From Patescibacteria group bacterium (GTDB lineage Bacteria; Patescibacteriota; Minisyncoccia; Portnoybacterales; UBA2143), in contig JAHJUH010000020.1 in NCBI GenBank assembly GCA_018829245.1, positions 1 to 16,823 on the forward strand: a DNA stretch of 16,823 bases. The letters are read 5' to 3'. Positions 1-6,469 of the stretch are shown here, piece by piece. The notes beneath the pieces were generated by a model. The model was not told where the DNA came from and searched no databases. It saw only the letters and a program-made list of their open reading frames with translations. The stretch's first letter is position 1, and every line of letters begins with the position of its first letter. A program made the translations under genes and the position numbers.

Positions 1-1242
1 CTTTTCCCTTTAATTAGTCAAGGAAATATTATTGATGATTTAAATAAGCAAATCCAAGACCAGGAATCTAAAAGAATAGAATTAGAGAAAAAAGCAAAAG
101 AATATCAGCAAATCATTAATCAAAAACAAGGAGAGATTAATAGTTTAAGCAATCAAGTCGCTATTTTCAATGCTCGGATTAATAAGTTGCAAATAGAAAT
201 AAATATTACTGAAGATGATATTCAACAAACAAATTTAGAAATTATTCAATTAGAGTATGGTATTGAGCAAACAGGTGATGATATTACAGGACAAAAAGAT
301 AATTTAGCTGAAATTATTCAAGTAATTGCTGAAACAGATCAAGTTAGTCAAGTAGAAATAATTTTATATAGTGATAACTTTTCTGATTTTTTCAATCAAT
401 TAGCTTATTTAGACAATCTACAAAATGGAGTTAAAGAAAAAGTTGATAAGCTTAAAGTGCTTAAAATAAAATTAAATCAAGACAAAGAAAGCAAAGAAGA
501 TAAAAAAGAACGATTAGAAGTATTAAAAGAACAATTAGATGGACAAAAATGGTCTTTAGCTAGTCAAAGAAATTCTAAAGAAAATCTTTTAAAATATACT
601 AAAGGGGAAGAAAGTAAGTATCAGCAAATGTTAGCTAATATAGAGGCGCAAAAGAAATCATTATTAGGAGATATTAACCGTTTAAGGCAGCAAAAATCAG
701 AAGAATTAGCGCGTCTAAAAGAACTTCAAGAAAAACCTCCTTCAAAATATTGGGCTTCAACTAATTGGTATTATAAACAGGATGATCCTCGTTGGACTAA
801 TACAACTATTGGCATTAGCAGTTCTAAGATGGGGGATTATGGATGTGCTATTACTACAATAGCTATGGTTTTAAAGAATAAAGGAACCAATATTACACCA
901 GGACAATTAGCTAAAGCATCAATTTATGCCTGGGATTTAATCTATTGGCCAACAAAATGGGAAAGTATTCAATGTATGAATTGTCCGCCGCCTCATACTT
1001 CAATTTTTGATTGGTTTCGTTTAGATAGAGAAATAGGAGCTGGCCATCCAGTAATCATATTTGTTAGAGCTAAATGGGGAGCAGGGCATTATGTAGTAGT
1101 TCATCATAAAACAGATGATGGGCGTTATGTTGTTCATGATCCGCTTTTTGGAGCTAATATTTATTTAGATTCAACACAAGTATATATTTCTAATTTATAC
1201 GAGACAACAACTAGTATAGATCAGATGATTATATACCATTAA
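1..1242 (+). CDS. Secreted coiled-coil protein with C-terminal C39-like cysteine peptidase domain (5' end missing)
   Basis: The frame is open from base 1, so the true start lies outside the window; 413 residues are visible. The first visible residues (LFPLISQG) look like the end of a signal peptide or membrane segment. Visible residues about 10-245 are Gln/Glu/Lys-rich heptad-like coiled coil containing SDNFSDFFNQL, resembling the PcsB-type coiled coil of cell-wall hydrolases and their regulators. Residues about 250-413 match the C39-like peptidase fold (Peptidase_C39_2 type): YKQDDPRW entry motif, Cys282 in YGCAITTIA, His363 in AGHYVVVHH, and Asp380 in HDPLFG, a full Cys-His-Asp set. It probably acts outside the membrane on peptidoglycan peptides or surface proteins; the substrate is unknown. 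It ends with TAA and is followed by a 147-bp gap holding a palindrome. The domain call is confident, the biological role is not. Confidence 0.85.
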   Translation, partial: LFPLISQGNIIDDLNKQIQDQESKRIELEKKAKEYQQIINQKQGEINSLSNQVAIFNARINKLQIEINITEDDIQQTNLEIIQLEYGIEQTGDDITGQKDNLAEIIQVIAETDQVSQVEIILYSDNFSDFFNQLAYLDNLQNGVKEKVDKLKVLKIKLNQDKESKEDKKERLEVLKEQLDGQKWSLASQRNSKENLLKYTKGEESKYQQMLANIEAQKKSLLGDINRLRQQKSEELARLKELQEKPPSKYWASTNWYYKQDDPRWTNTTIGISSSKMGDYGCAITTIAMVLKNKGTNITPGQLAKASIYAWDLIYWPTKWESIQCMNCPPPHTSIFDWFRLDREIGAGHPVIIFVRAKWGAGHYVVVHHKTDDGRYVVHDPLFGANIYLDSTQVYISNLYETTTSIDQMIIYH

Positions 1243-1316
1243 TTTATGAAAAAAATTATTAGAAAAATATTAGAATTATAGCATGAAAAAAACAACTATC
1301 TTATTTCTAGAAAAAT

Positions 1317-1379
1317 TAAGGAACGTCTTTAAAATATTACGTCCTTTGCAAAGGACGTATATTTTAAGGACGTTCCTTA
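1317..1379. repeat. Nested 63-bp palindrome
   Basis: The outer arms are TAAGGAACGTCTTT (1317-1330) and its near-complement AAGGACGTTCCTTA (1366-1379). The core ACGTCCTTTGCAAAGGACGT (1339-1358) is a perfect 20-bp palindrome. Between them, AAAATATT pairs with ATATTTT with one bulged base. GGACGT recurs in both arms and core, so the structure looks like a palindrome within a palindrome. The right-arm 14-mer is found again, exactly, at 13003-13016. It is not followed by a T-run on the plus strand, so it is a poor intrinsic terminator for the upstream gene. A REP-like dispersed palindrome is the best description. Confidence 0.8.
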
Positions 1380-1389
1380 GAATTGTAGT

Positions 1390-1776
1390 ATGAAAAAAAT
1401 TATTATTTTATCTTTATTAATAATTCTTATTCTTTTATTTTCTTTTAATTTTGTTTCAGCGCAAGAAACAATTAAAATTGAATCAGTTCCAAATTGGTTA
1501 CAATATATTATTGACCCAGTGAAACGAGGCGTTGAAAAAATTCCAGAATCAACAGAAGGCCTTTTTAAGAAAATTCAGAAGAAAACCGAACAAAAGCAAG
1601 AGCAAGTTAAGCAAGAAATCAAAAAAGAAGTAAAAAAAGAAGCAAAAGGATGGGTTGAAGAGAAAATAGAATGGGTAGAAGATTTCTTATCTCCCCTAAA
1701 AATTAAAATTCAGCAGGGGAGTGCTTGGATTAGAAAAGGAGTTGATAAAGTTAGAAATTTTTTATTTAATCCATAA
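1390..1776 (+). CDS. Small secreted Lys/Glu-rich helical protein of unknown function
   Basis: A 128-residue protein with a textbook signal peptide: MKK, then a run of Ile/Leu to about residue 22, with a likely signal peptidase I site after VSA (residue 24). The mature part begins with a short amphipathic stretch containing NWLQYIIDPVKRGVEKIP, then a highly charged Lys/Glu/Gln helix at about residues 60-95, then a segment rich in Trp and basic residues ending FLFNP. I do not recognise a family. No good Shine-Dalgarno precedes the ATG; instead the start overlaps the stop of a 36-codon open frame (ATGA), which may be chance. The neighbours are the C39 protein upstream and a recombinase with its own promoter downstream, so this gene may be transcribed with the C39 gene and act in the envelope. 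Function is not assignable. Confidence 0.7.
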   Translation: MKKIIILSLLIILILLFSFNFVSAQETIKIESVPNWLQYIIDPVKRGVEKIPESTEGLFKKIQKKTEQKQEQVKQEIKKEVKKEAKGWVEEKIEWVEDFLSPLKIKIQQGSAWIRKGVDKVRNFLFNP

Positions 1777-1853
1777 AAAGAATAGTAAAGTAAGCATAAT
1801 TATCAGAAAATAGGGAATATAGTAGGGTAATTTAGTTATCCATAGAAGCAATA

Positions 1854-1882
1854 TTGACGGCCTAATAGCCGTAGAATATAAT
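1854..1882 (+). promoter_or_regulatory. Sigma-70-type promoter for the recombinase-nuclease unit
   Basis: TTGACG at 1854-1859 (5/6 to the consensus -35), a 17-bp spacer, and a perfect TATAAT at 1877-1882. Transcription would begin near 1889, about 36 nt upstream of the recombinase ATG. The spacer contains a short dyad (ACGGC, CTAATA, GCCGT) that could bind a regulator. This is the best-matching promoter I found in the window. Confidence 0.75.
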
Positions 1883-1892
1883 AAGTATAAGT

Positions 1893-1914
1893 GAGTATAA
1901 TAACTCTTATACTC
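1893..1914 (+). promoter_or_regulatory. Leader hairpin or operator in front of the recombinase gene
   Basis: GAGTATAA (1893-1900) and TTATACTC (1907-1914) form an 8-bp perfect inverted repeat with a 6-nt loop. AGTATAAG (1885-1892) can pair with CTTATACT as an alternative partner, so two mutually exclusive stems are possible. It lies just downstream of the predicted start site and 10 nt before the ATG, where a protein operator or an RNA fold could control expression of the recombinase. The pairing is seen directly; the function is inferred. Confidence 0.5.
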
Positions 1915-1924
1915 GATAAAACAT

Positions 1925-2890
1925 ATGAAAGATAAACAAATAAATAAAAATCAAATAACCCTGCCTTATATAGATGACTTTCTTCTTTATTTAAAAACAA
2001 GTAATTATTCTGAAAAAACTATTTATAATTATGAAAGAGATTTAGTGGCTCTCGCCTACTTCTTACAAGAGATAGACATTAAATTTGAAGAAATTACTAA
2101 AAATACTTTACTAAACTATAAAGCATATTTAACTTCTAGAGATCGAAAAACGCCTAAAAGTATAATTAGCCAAAAACAACTTAGTAGTTATTCTATTAAT
2201 AGAATGCTTTCAGTTTTGCGTTCCTATTTAAAATTTCTAATTGATTTAGATTATGAAGTACCAGTTGAGCCAACAACTATTAAATTAATTAAAACAGAAA
2301 AAAAACATCCACGTGTGTCAGAATTTGAAAAAATAGTTAAGTTAATTGAAGCTCCTAGTAAAATTGAAAAAAACAATAAAGTTGCTTTACGAAATAGAGC
2401 TGTTTTAGAAACATTATTTGCTACTGGAATGAGAATTTCTGAATTAGTTAATCTTAAAAAATCTCAAATTGATAAAACTGGTCGTATCTTTATTATGGGA
2501 AAAGGCAAAAAAGAACGTTTTGTTTATTTAACACCAAGAGCTCATGAACATTTAATAAATTATCTTGAGACAAGAAGAAATGATAATTTGCCATATCTTT
2601 TTATCCCCTATAGTGGTAAGAATGTTCAAGATAAAAATAAAAAAATATCAACCAATTATTTACAAGAAAAAATAAAAAAATATCGTGAGTTATTAGGTAT
2701 AAATATTCCTATTTCTGCTCATTCGCTTCGACATGGCTTTGCAACTTATTTAGCTGAAGAAGGTGCTAGTCCAGCAGCAATTCAAACGCTTTTAGGTCAC
2801 GAATCGTTAAATACAACGACTCGCTATATCAATACATCTGATAAATTTGCAGAAAAAGTTCATCGTGAATTCCATCCTTTAAAAAAATAA
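1925..2890 (+). CDS. Tyrosine recombinase, XerC/XerD-like
   Basis: At 321 residues it is close to the usual Xer length (about 300). Residues about 12-110 form the N-terminal SAM-like core-binding domain (IDDFLLYLKTSNYSEKTIYNYERD); residues about 130-315 form the catalytic domain. The full catalytic set is visible: Arg170 (TGMRISEL), Lys193 (GKGKKER), His266 and Arg269 (HSLRHGF), His292 (LGHES) and nucleophile Tyr301 (TRYIN). It would cut and rejoin DNA through a 3'-phosphotyrosine intermediate, most likely to resolve chromosome dimers at a dif-like site; a mobile-element integrase is the alternative. I saw no dif-like site nearby. A strong promoter and dyad precede it, and the RecB-like nuclease follows 6 nt after its stop, implying co-transcription. 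The family is certain; XerC, XerD or XerA identity is not. Confidence 0.92.
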   Translation: MKDKQINKNQITLPYIDDFLLYLKTSNYSEKTIYNYERDLVALAYFLQEIDIKFEEITKNTLLNYKAYLTSRDRKTPKSIISQKQLSSYSINRMLSVLRSYLKFLIDLDYEVPVEPTTIKLIKTEKKHPRVSEFEKIVKLIEAPSKIEKNNKVALRNRAVLETLFATGMRISELVNLKKSQIDKTGRIFIMGKGKKERFVYLTPRAHEHLINYLETRRNDNLPYLFIPYSGKNVQDKNKKISTNYLQEKIKKYRELLGINIPISAHSLRHGFATYLAEEGASPAAIQTLLGHESLNTTTRYINTSDKFAEKVHREFHPLKK

Positions 2891-2896
2891 AAATTA

Positions 2897-4033
2897 ATGC
2901 GTATATCCTATTCTGGATTAGAAACATTTTCTAATTGCCCAGCTAAATACAAATATCAATATATTGATAGAATAAAGACTCCTAAATCAAAGGATGCGGT
3001 TTTTGGCACCTTAATTCATGAATGTTTAAGAATGTTCCACGATCCATCACAAACAACTCCATTTTCTGAAGAAGAATTACTTAAATATTTTACTGAAAAA
3101 TGGAACAGTGAAATTTACCAAGACAAACAAGAAGAAGCTTTTGCCTTTCATCAAGGAATTGAAATACTTAAAAAATATTATCTTCAAAATCAAAATATTA
3201 GTTTTAATGTAGTTAACTTAGAAATTCTTTTTAAAATACCTATTCAAGATAAGCTTCACCAGGTTACTGGACGAATTGATAGAATTGACAAATTAGACAG
3301 CGAAGCCGGGACTTTTGAAATAATTGATTACAAAACAACAAAAAAAATGCCTTCTCAAGAAATGATAGACAAAAACTTTCAACTTTCAATTTATTATTTA
3401 GGAGTAATCAATCAATGGCCTTATTTACAAAAAGAAAATAGACCAGTTAAATTATCTTTATATTATTTAAGACATGGTGAAAAACTTTCTATTATTGGCA
3501 ATAAACAAGGAGTAAAAGAAACCCAGCAAAAAATACTGGATTTAATTAATCAAATAAATAAAAGCAATTTTGCTCCTATATCTAATCCTCTTTGCGATTG
3601 GTGTCAATACCAGCCATACTGTCCCCTTTTTAAACATAAATATATTAAAGAGAAACAACCAACTGCAAATGAAGAACAAATAAAAAATATTATTAAAGAA
3701 TATTTTGAAATAAAAGATAAACATAGCCAAGATAATAAAAGATTAACTGAATTAAAAATAGTAATTAATCAATATTGTGATGAAAATGAATTAGATCGTG
3801 TTTTTGGCGATAATGGTTATATCACTCGCCTATCTCAACAAAGATTTACATATAATTTTAATAAAGTTAAAGAGATTCTTGAACCTATTGGAAAATGGAA
3901 TGAGATTTTAACTATTGATAAGACTAAATTTAAAAAGGTAGTTAATTCACTACCTTATGATATAAAAAAACAAATAGACCAAGCTAAGAAATTAGAAAGA
4001 GAATTTAAAACAATTACAATTAGTAGAAAGTAA
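2897..4033 (+). CDS. RecB/Cas4-like PD-(D/E)XK nuclease with probable 4Fe-4S cluster
   Basis: A 378-residue stand-alone nuclease of the PDDEXK_1 (RecB/AddB C-terminal, Cas4-like) type. It starts RISYSGLETFSNCPAKYKY, the classical opening. Active-site motifs are His41 (GTLIHEC), Asp128 (GRIDRID), Asp144-Tyr145-Lys146 (IIDYKTT) and QLSIYYLG at about 154-161. Cys14 together with Cys233, Cys236 and Cys242 (CDWCQYQPYC) matches the split Fe-S cluster of AddB/Cas4 nucleases. Residues after about 250 form a charged helical extension I cannot assign. It would degrade or process DNA ends; no helicase subunit or Cas1/Cas2 gene is in the window, so Cas4 function is unlikely here. It sits 6 nt behind the recombinase gene as the second gene of the unit. 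It ends 2 bp before a convergent gene, leaving no room for its own terminator. Confidence 0.88.
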   Translation: MRISYSGLETFSNCPAKYKYQYIDRIKTPKSKDAVFGTLIHECLRMFHDPSQTTPFSEEELLKYFTEKWNSEIYQDKQEEAFAFHQGIEILKKYYLQNQNISFNVVNLEILFKIPIQDKLHQVTGRIDRIDKLDSEAGTFEIIDYKTTKKMPSQEMIDKNFQLSIYYLGVINQWPYLQKENRPVKLSLYYLRHGEKLSIIGNKQGVKETQQKILDLINQINKSNFAPISNPLCDWCQYQPYCPLFKHKYIKEKQPTANEEQIKNIIKEYFEIKDKHSQDNKRLTELKIVINQYCDENELDRVFGDNGYITRLSQQRFTYNFNKVKEILEPIGKWNEILTIDKTKFKKVVNSLPYDIKKQIDQAKKLEREFKTITISRK

Positions 4034-4035
4034 TT

Positions 4036-4410
4036 TTAAGGCGCATACTTTTCAAAACTCCCGCATCTGATATATCCGGCATCTTGAGCTTCCTGTTCTG
4101 AAGAAAACCAAATTTGATTTTCTTCTGATATTCTTTTAGCAAATGGACAATCAGGCCAATGATATTTATTACTATTAACACTGCCAATAAATTTTTCTTG
4201 TTTTAATGCATCTTTAGACTCTTTTGGTAAAGATTCTTGAATTGAAGCAGAATTAAAAGAAGGATTATGAATAATAATTGATTGATTTTCTATTTGCGAA
4301 GCAATTAAATAGCCAATTCCAAAGCTAATTAAGGCAACTAAAATAATTGTAACGATTAAAGTGATATTAACAGTATTCTTCTTGACTAATTGTTTTAAAT
4401 TGGATAACAT
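4036..4410 (-). CDS. Membrane-anchored Ada-type metal-binding domain protein
   Basis: A 124-residue protein with a short basic cytoplasmic end, one transmembrane helix at about residues 16-38 (ITLIVTIILVALISFGIGY), a linker, and a C-terminal domain at about 73-118. The domain reads KFIGSVNSNKYHWPDCPFAK, then IWFSSEQEAQDAGY and a last Cys. It resembles the metal-binding domain of the Ada DNA-repair protein, with Lys-Tyr-His-x-Pro-x-Cys near its start. Visible candidate ligands are His84, Cys88 and Cys116, fewer than the four Cys of Ada, so zinc binding may be lost or altered. The topology suggests the domain lies outside the membrane, which argues against DNA repair. Such proteins recur in CPR genomes; their role is unknown. 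The ATG has no Shine-Dalgarno of its own and follows 2 nt after the stop of a 22-codon leader ORF, suggesting coupled translation. Confidence 0.75.
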   Translation of the reverse strand: MLSNLKQLVKKNTVNITLIVTIILVALISFGIGYLIASQIENQSIIIHNPSFNSASIQESLPKESKDALKQEKFIGSVNSNKYHWPDCPFAKRISEENQIWFSSEQEAQDAGYIRCGSFEKYAP

Positions 4411-4412
4411 TA

Positions 4413-4481
4413 TTATATTGCCATTACAGAAAAAGAATTAAATATCTTACAAGACAAATATAGCTCTTGTGTAGATTTCAT
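4413..4481 (-). CDS. 22-codon leader ORF with strong Shine-Dalgarno
   Basis: The minus-strand AAGGAGG (4495-4489) is a full Shine-Dalgarno, 7 nt before an ATG (4481-4479), followed by 22 sense codons (MKSTQELYLSCKIF, then NSFSVMAI) and TAA (4415-4413). Two bases later comes the ATG of the Ada-like membrane protein, giving TAATAATG, a layout typical of termination-reinitiation coupling. It is the strongest ribosome-binding site I found in the window, yet it serves this tiny frame rather than the gene. The peptide itself has no recognisable feature. Its last third is encoded by one arm of a 20-bp inverted repeat. An alternative is that a frameshift separates this start from the downstream gene, but the two sequences do not obviously form one signal or membrane segment. 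Confidence 0.5.
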   Translation of the reverse strand: MKSTQELYLSCKIFNSFSVMAI

Positions 4482-4531
4482 TTTTTTTCCTCCTTTAATA
4501 ATAATTCTTTCTCTTTTTCTGTAATGGCAAT
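4417..4531. repeat. 20-bp perfect inverted repeat enclosing a 75-bp spacer
   Basis: ATTGCCATTACAGAAAAAGA (4417-4436) and its exact complement (4512-4531) face each other across the divergent intergenic region between the Ada-like gene and rpmA. Each arm starts with TTGCCA, a weak -35-like hexamer pointing into the spacer. The spacer holds the strong Shine-Dalgarno and most of the leader ORF on the minus strand. In a transcript of either direction the arms would pair, looping out the spacer. It could be a regulatory fold, a paired operator, or a very small inverted-repeat insertion. No transposase or flanking duplication was seen. Confidence 0.75.
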
Positions 4532-4540
4532 TTATTTATT

Positions 4541-4822
4541 ATGGCAAAAACAAAATCAGCTGGATCAACAACTTTAGGACGAGATTCTCGTCCTAAATAT
4601 TTAGGAGTCAAGTTATCTGATGGACAAAAAGTTCAACCAGGCAGTATTATTATTCGTCAAAGAGGAACTAAATTTATTCCTGGCAAAAATGTTCGTCGAG
4701 GAAAAGATGATACTCTTTACGCTATAACTAATGGTATAGTTAGATTTGTTACAAAAAAAATAAAGAAGTTTGACGGTTCAAGAAGAACTGCTAAGATTGT
4801 TAATGTAGAATCTTTATCTTAA
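4541..4822 (+). CDS. rpmA: 50S ribosomal protein bL27
   Basis: At 93 residues it is the usual size for bL27. The N-terminal MAKTKSAGSTTLGRDS and the following YLGVKLSDGQKVQPGSIIIRQRGTKFIPGKNV match the family throughout. bL27 lies near the peptidyl-transferase centre of the large subunit, where its flexible N-terminal tail reaches toward the tRNA acceptor ends. The protein begins directly with MAKTKS, so no Firmicutes-type cleavable N-terminal extension is seen. The usual upstream partner rplU (bL21) is absent here; the gene stands alone, divergent from the Ada-like gene. The last 9 bp overlap the end of convergent pyrG. No Shine-Dalgarno is visible before the ATG, and the 5' leader holds half of a 20-bp inverted repeat. 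A 12-bp inverted repeat lies within codons 11-19 (4573-4597). Confidence 0.95.
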   Translation: MAKTKSAGSTTLGRDSRPKYLGVKLSDGQKVQPGSIIIRQRGTKFIPGKNVRRGKDDTLYAITNGIVRFVTKKIKKFDGSRRTAKIVNVESLS

Positions 4823-6436
4823 CCCAACTTTAACAAACTCTTTAAACAAAGGATGAGGCCGTAATGGCCTTGATTTAAATTCTGGATGGAATTGACTAGC
4901 CACAAAAAAAGGATGGTTTTTTAATTCAATTATTTCAACTAAATTCTTTTCCGGGTTAAAACCAGCCACAATCATTCCTTTTTCTTCTAAAATATCTCTA
5001 AAATTATTATTAAACTCATAGCGATGGCGATGACGTTCAAAAATTTCCTGACATTTATATGCCTGACGCGACTGCGTATTTTTAACCAAATGGCAGCGAT
5101 AAGCGCCTAAACGCATTGTTCCGCCATATTGCTTGTTTTGAATATTTATTTTCTGTTCTGGCATTAGATCAATTACTGGGTATTTTGTTTTTGGATCAAT
5201 TTCAGTAGTATGAGCATTTTTTAAACGACAAACATTTCTAGCAAATTCAACTACAGCTAATTGCATTCCATAACAAAGACCTAAATAAGGAATTTTGTTT
5301 TCTCTACAAAACTTAATTGTTTTAATTTTGCCTTCTACTCCTCTTTCTCCATATCCTCCTGGAACAATAATGCCATCAAGTTTTTTTAATTCTTTAATTT
5401 TTTTGGGAGAAATTTCATATTCTTCTGAATTTAGCCAATGAATCTTTGCTTTTATTTTATAATACCAAGCTGCATGCTTAACCGCTTCAATTACTGAAAT
5501 ATATGAGTCAGATAAGACAAAACTTCCTGTGCTAAAGTATTTGCCAACAATACCAATATTAGTTATTTTCTTTGATTCTTTAATGGTTTTAACTAAATTT
5601 TGCCAATTTCTTAAGTTCTTTTTTTTAGTTTTTAAATTAAATTTATTTAAAATTTTTTCTCCAAATTTATCTTTTTCAAAATTTATTGGAACTTCATAAA
5701 TATTTTGAATATCTGGAGCGGAAATAATATTATTTTTGTCTACATTGCAATTAATAGAAATTTTTCTTTTACGTGATTCATCTAGTGGATATTCAGATCT
5801 GGCAATAATAAAATCTGGTTGAATTCCAGTTGAATTAAGAGTCCTGACAGCTGATTGAGTTGGTTTGGTTTTCATTTCACCAATTTTTTTAGGTATTGGC
5901 AAATAACTGACTAAAATAAAAAGAACATCTTTAAGATGTTTTAAATGAAGAATTCTAGCTGCTTCTAAAAATAAAATATTTTGATACTCGCCTACTGTGC
6001 CGCCAATTTCTATAAGAACAAAATCAGATTGTTCTTTTTTTGCAACTTTAGTAATTCGTCTGATAATTTCTTCTGGAATATGAGGTACTACTTCAACACA
6101 TTTTCCTTTGTAGCCAAGATTTCTCTCCCGACGGATAACTGCTTCATAAACCCTGCCAGTAGTAATATAATTATCAGTATATAAATCTTGGTCTAAAAAT
6201 CTTTCATAATTGCCTATATCTTGATCTGTTTCTATACCGTCTTCGGTAACAAAAACTTCACCATGTTCAATCGGATTCATTGTTCCAGCATCAATATTGA
6301 TATATGGATCAATTTTAATGGCAGTTATCTTATATCCTTTACTCTTGAGAATTTTACCTAAAGAAGCGGTTGCAACTCCTTTGCCTATTCCAGACATTAC
6401 TCCTCCCATTACAAAAATATATCTTGTTTGTTGCAT
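4814..6436 (-). CDS. pyrG: CTP synthase
   Basis: At 540 residues it is full length for the family. It makes CTP from UTP with ATP and glutamine, the last step of de novo pyrimidine nucleotide synthesis, in the cytosol. The N-terminal synthetase domain (about 1-270) carries the P-loop GGVMSGIGKGVATASLG with Lys19, EHGEVFVTEDG, and IGGTVGEYQN. The C-terminal class I glutamine amidotransferase domain (about 295-540) has the oxyanion loop GGYGERG, nucleophile Cys388 (GLCYGMQ), and His517/Glu519 (FHPEFKSRP), so both half-reactions look intact. The MSGI wording of the P-loop departs from the common VSSLGKG form. The ATG at 6436 aligns with the family start; no clear Shine-Dalgarno is present. It follows rplI after 33 bp and is the last gene of the long minus-strand run. 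Confidence 0.97.
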   Translation of the reverse strand: MQQTRYIFVMGGVMSGIGKGVATASLGKILKSKGYKITAIKIDPYINIDAGTMNPIEHGEVFVTEDGIETDQDIGNYERFLDQDLYTDNYITTGRVYEAVIRRERNLGYKGKCVEVVPHIPEEIIRRITKVAKKEQSDFVLIEIGGTVGEYQNILFLEAARILHLKHLKDVLFILVSYLPIPKKIGEMKTKPTQSAVRTLNSTGIQPDFIIARSEYPLDESRKRKISINCNVDKNNIISAPDIQNIYEVPINFEKDKFGEKILNKFNLKTKKKNLRNWQNLVKTIKESKKITNIGIVGKYFSTGSFVLSDSYISVIEAVKHAAWYYKIKAKIHWLNSEEYEISPKKIKELKKLDGIIVPGGYGERGVEGKIKTIKFCRENKIPYLGLCYGMQLAVVEFARNVCRLKNAHTTEIDPKTKYPVIDLMPEQKINIQNKQYGGTMRLGAYRCHLVKNTQSRQAYKCQEIFERHRHRYEFNNNFRDILEEKGMIVAGFNPEKNLVEIIELKNHPFFVASQFHPEFKSRPLRPHPLFKEFVKVGLR

Positions 6437-6469
6437 ATAATCTGACTTTTTAATTATAAATCTTTAGGA

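Noticed and set aside
1317..1379. Palindrome as intrinsic terminator of the C39 peptidase gene
   Set aside because: No T-run follows on the plus strand; the nested symmetry and shared 14-mer fit a repeat better.
3542..3730. 62-codon minus-strand open frame inside the nuclease gene
   Set aside because: Antisense to a well-supported coding region; hydrophobic AT-rich composition with no recognisable feature.
2897..4033. Nuclease as a CRISPR-associated Cas4
   Set aside because: No repeat array or cas1/cas2 in the window, and the protein is much longer than typical Cas4; a general RecB-like nuclease is the safer call.
5981..6184. 67-codon plus-strand open frame inside pyrG
   Set aside because: Shadow of conserved CTP synthase codons on the other strand.
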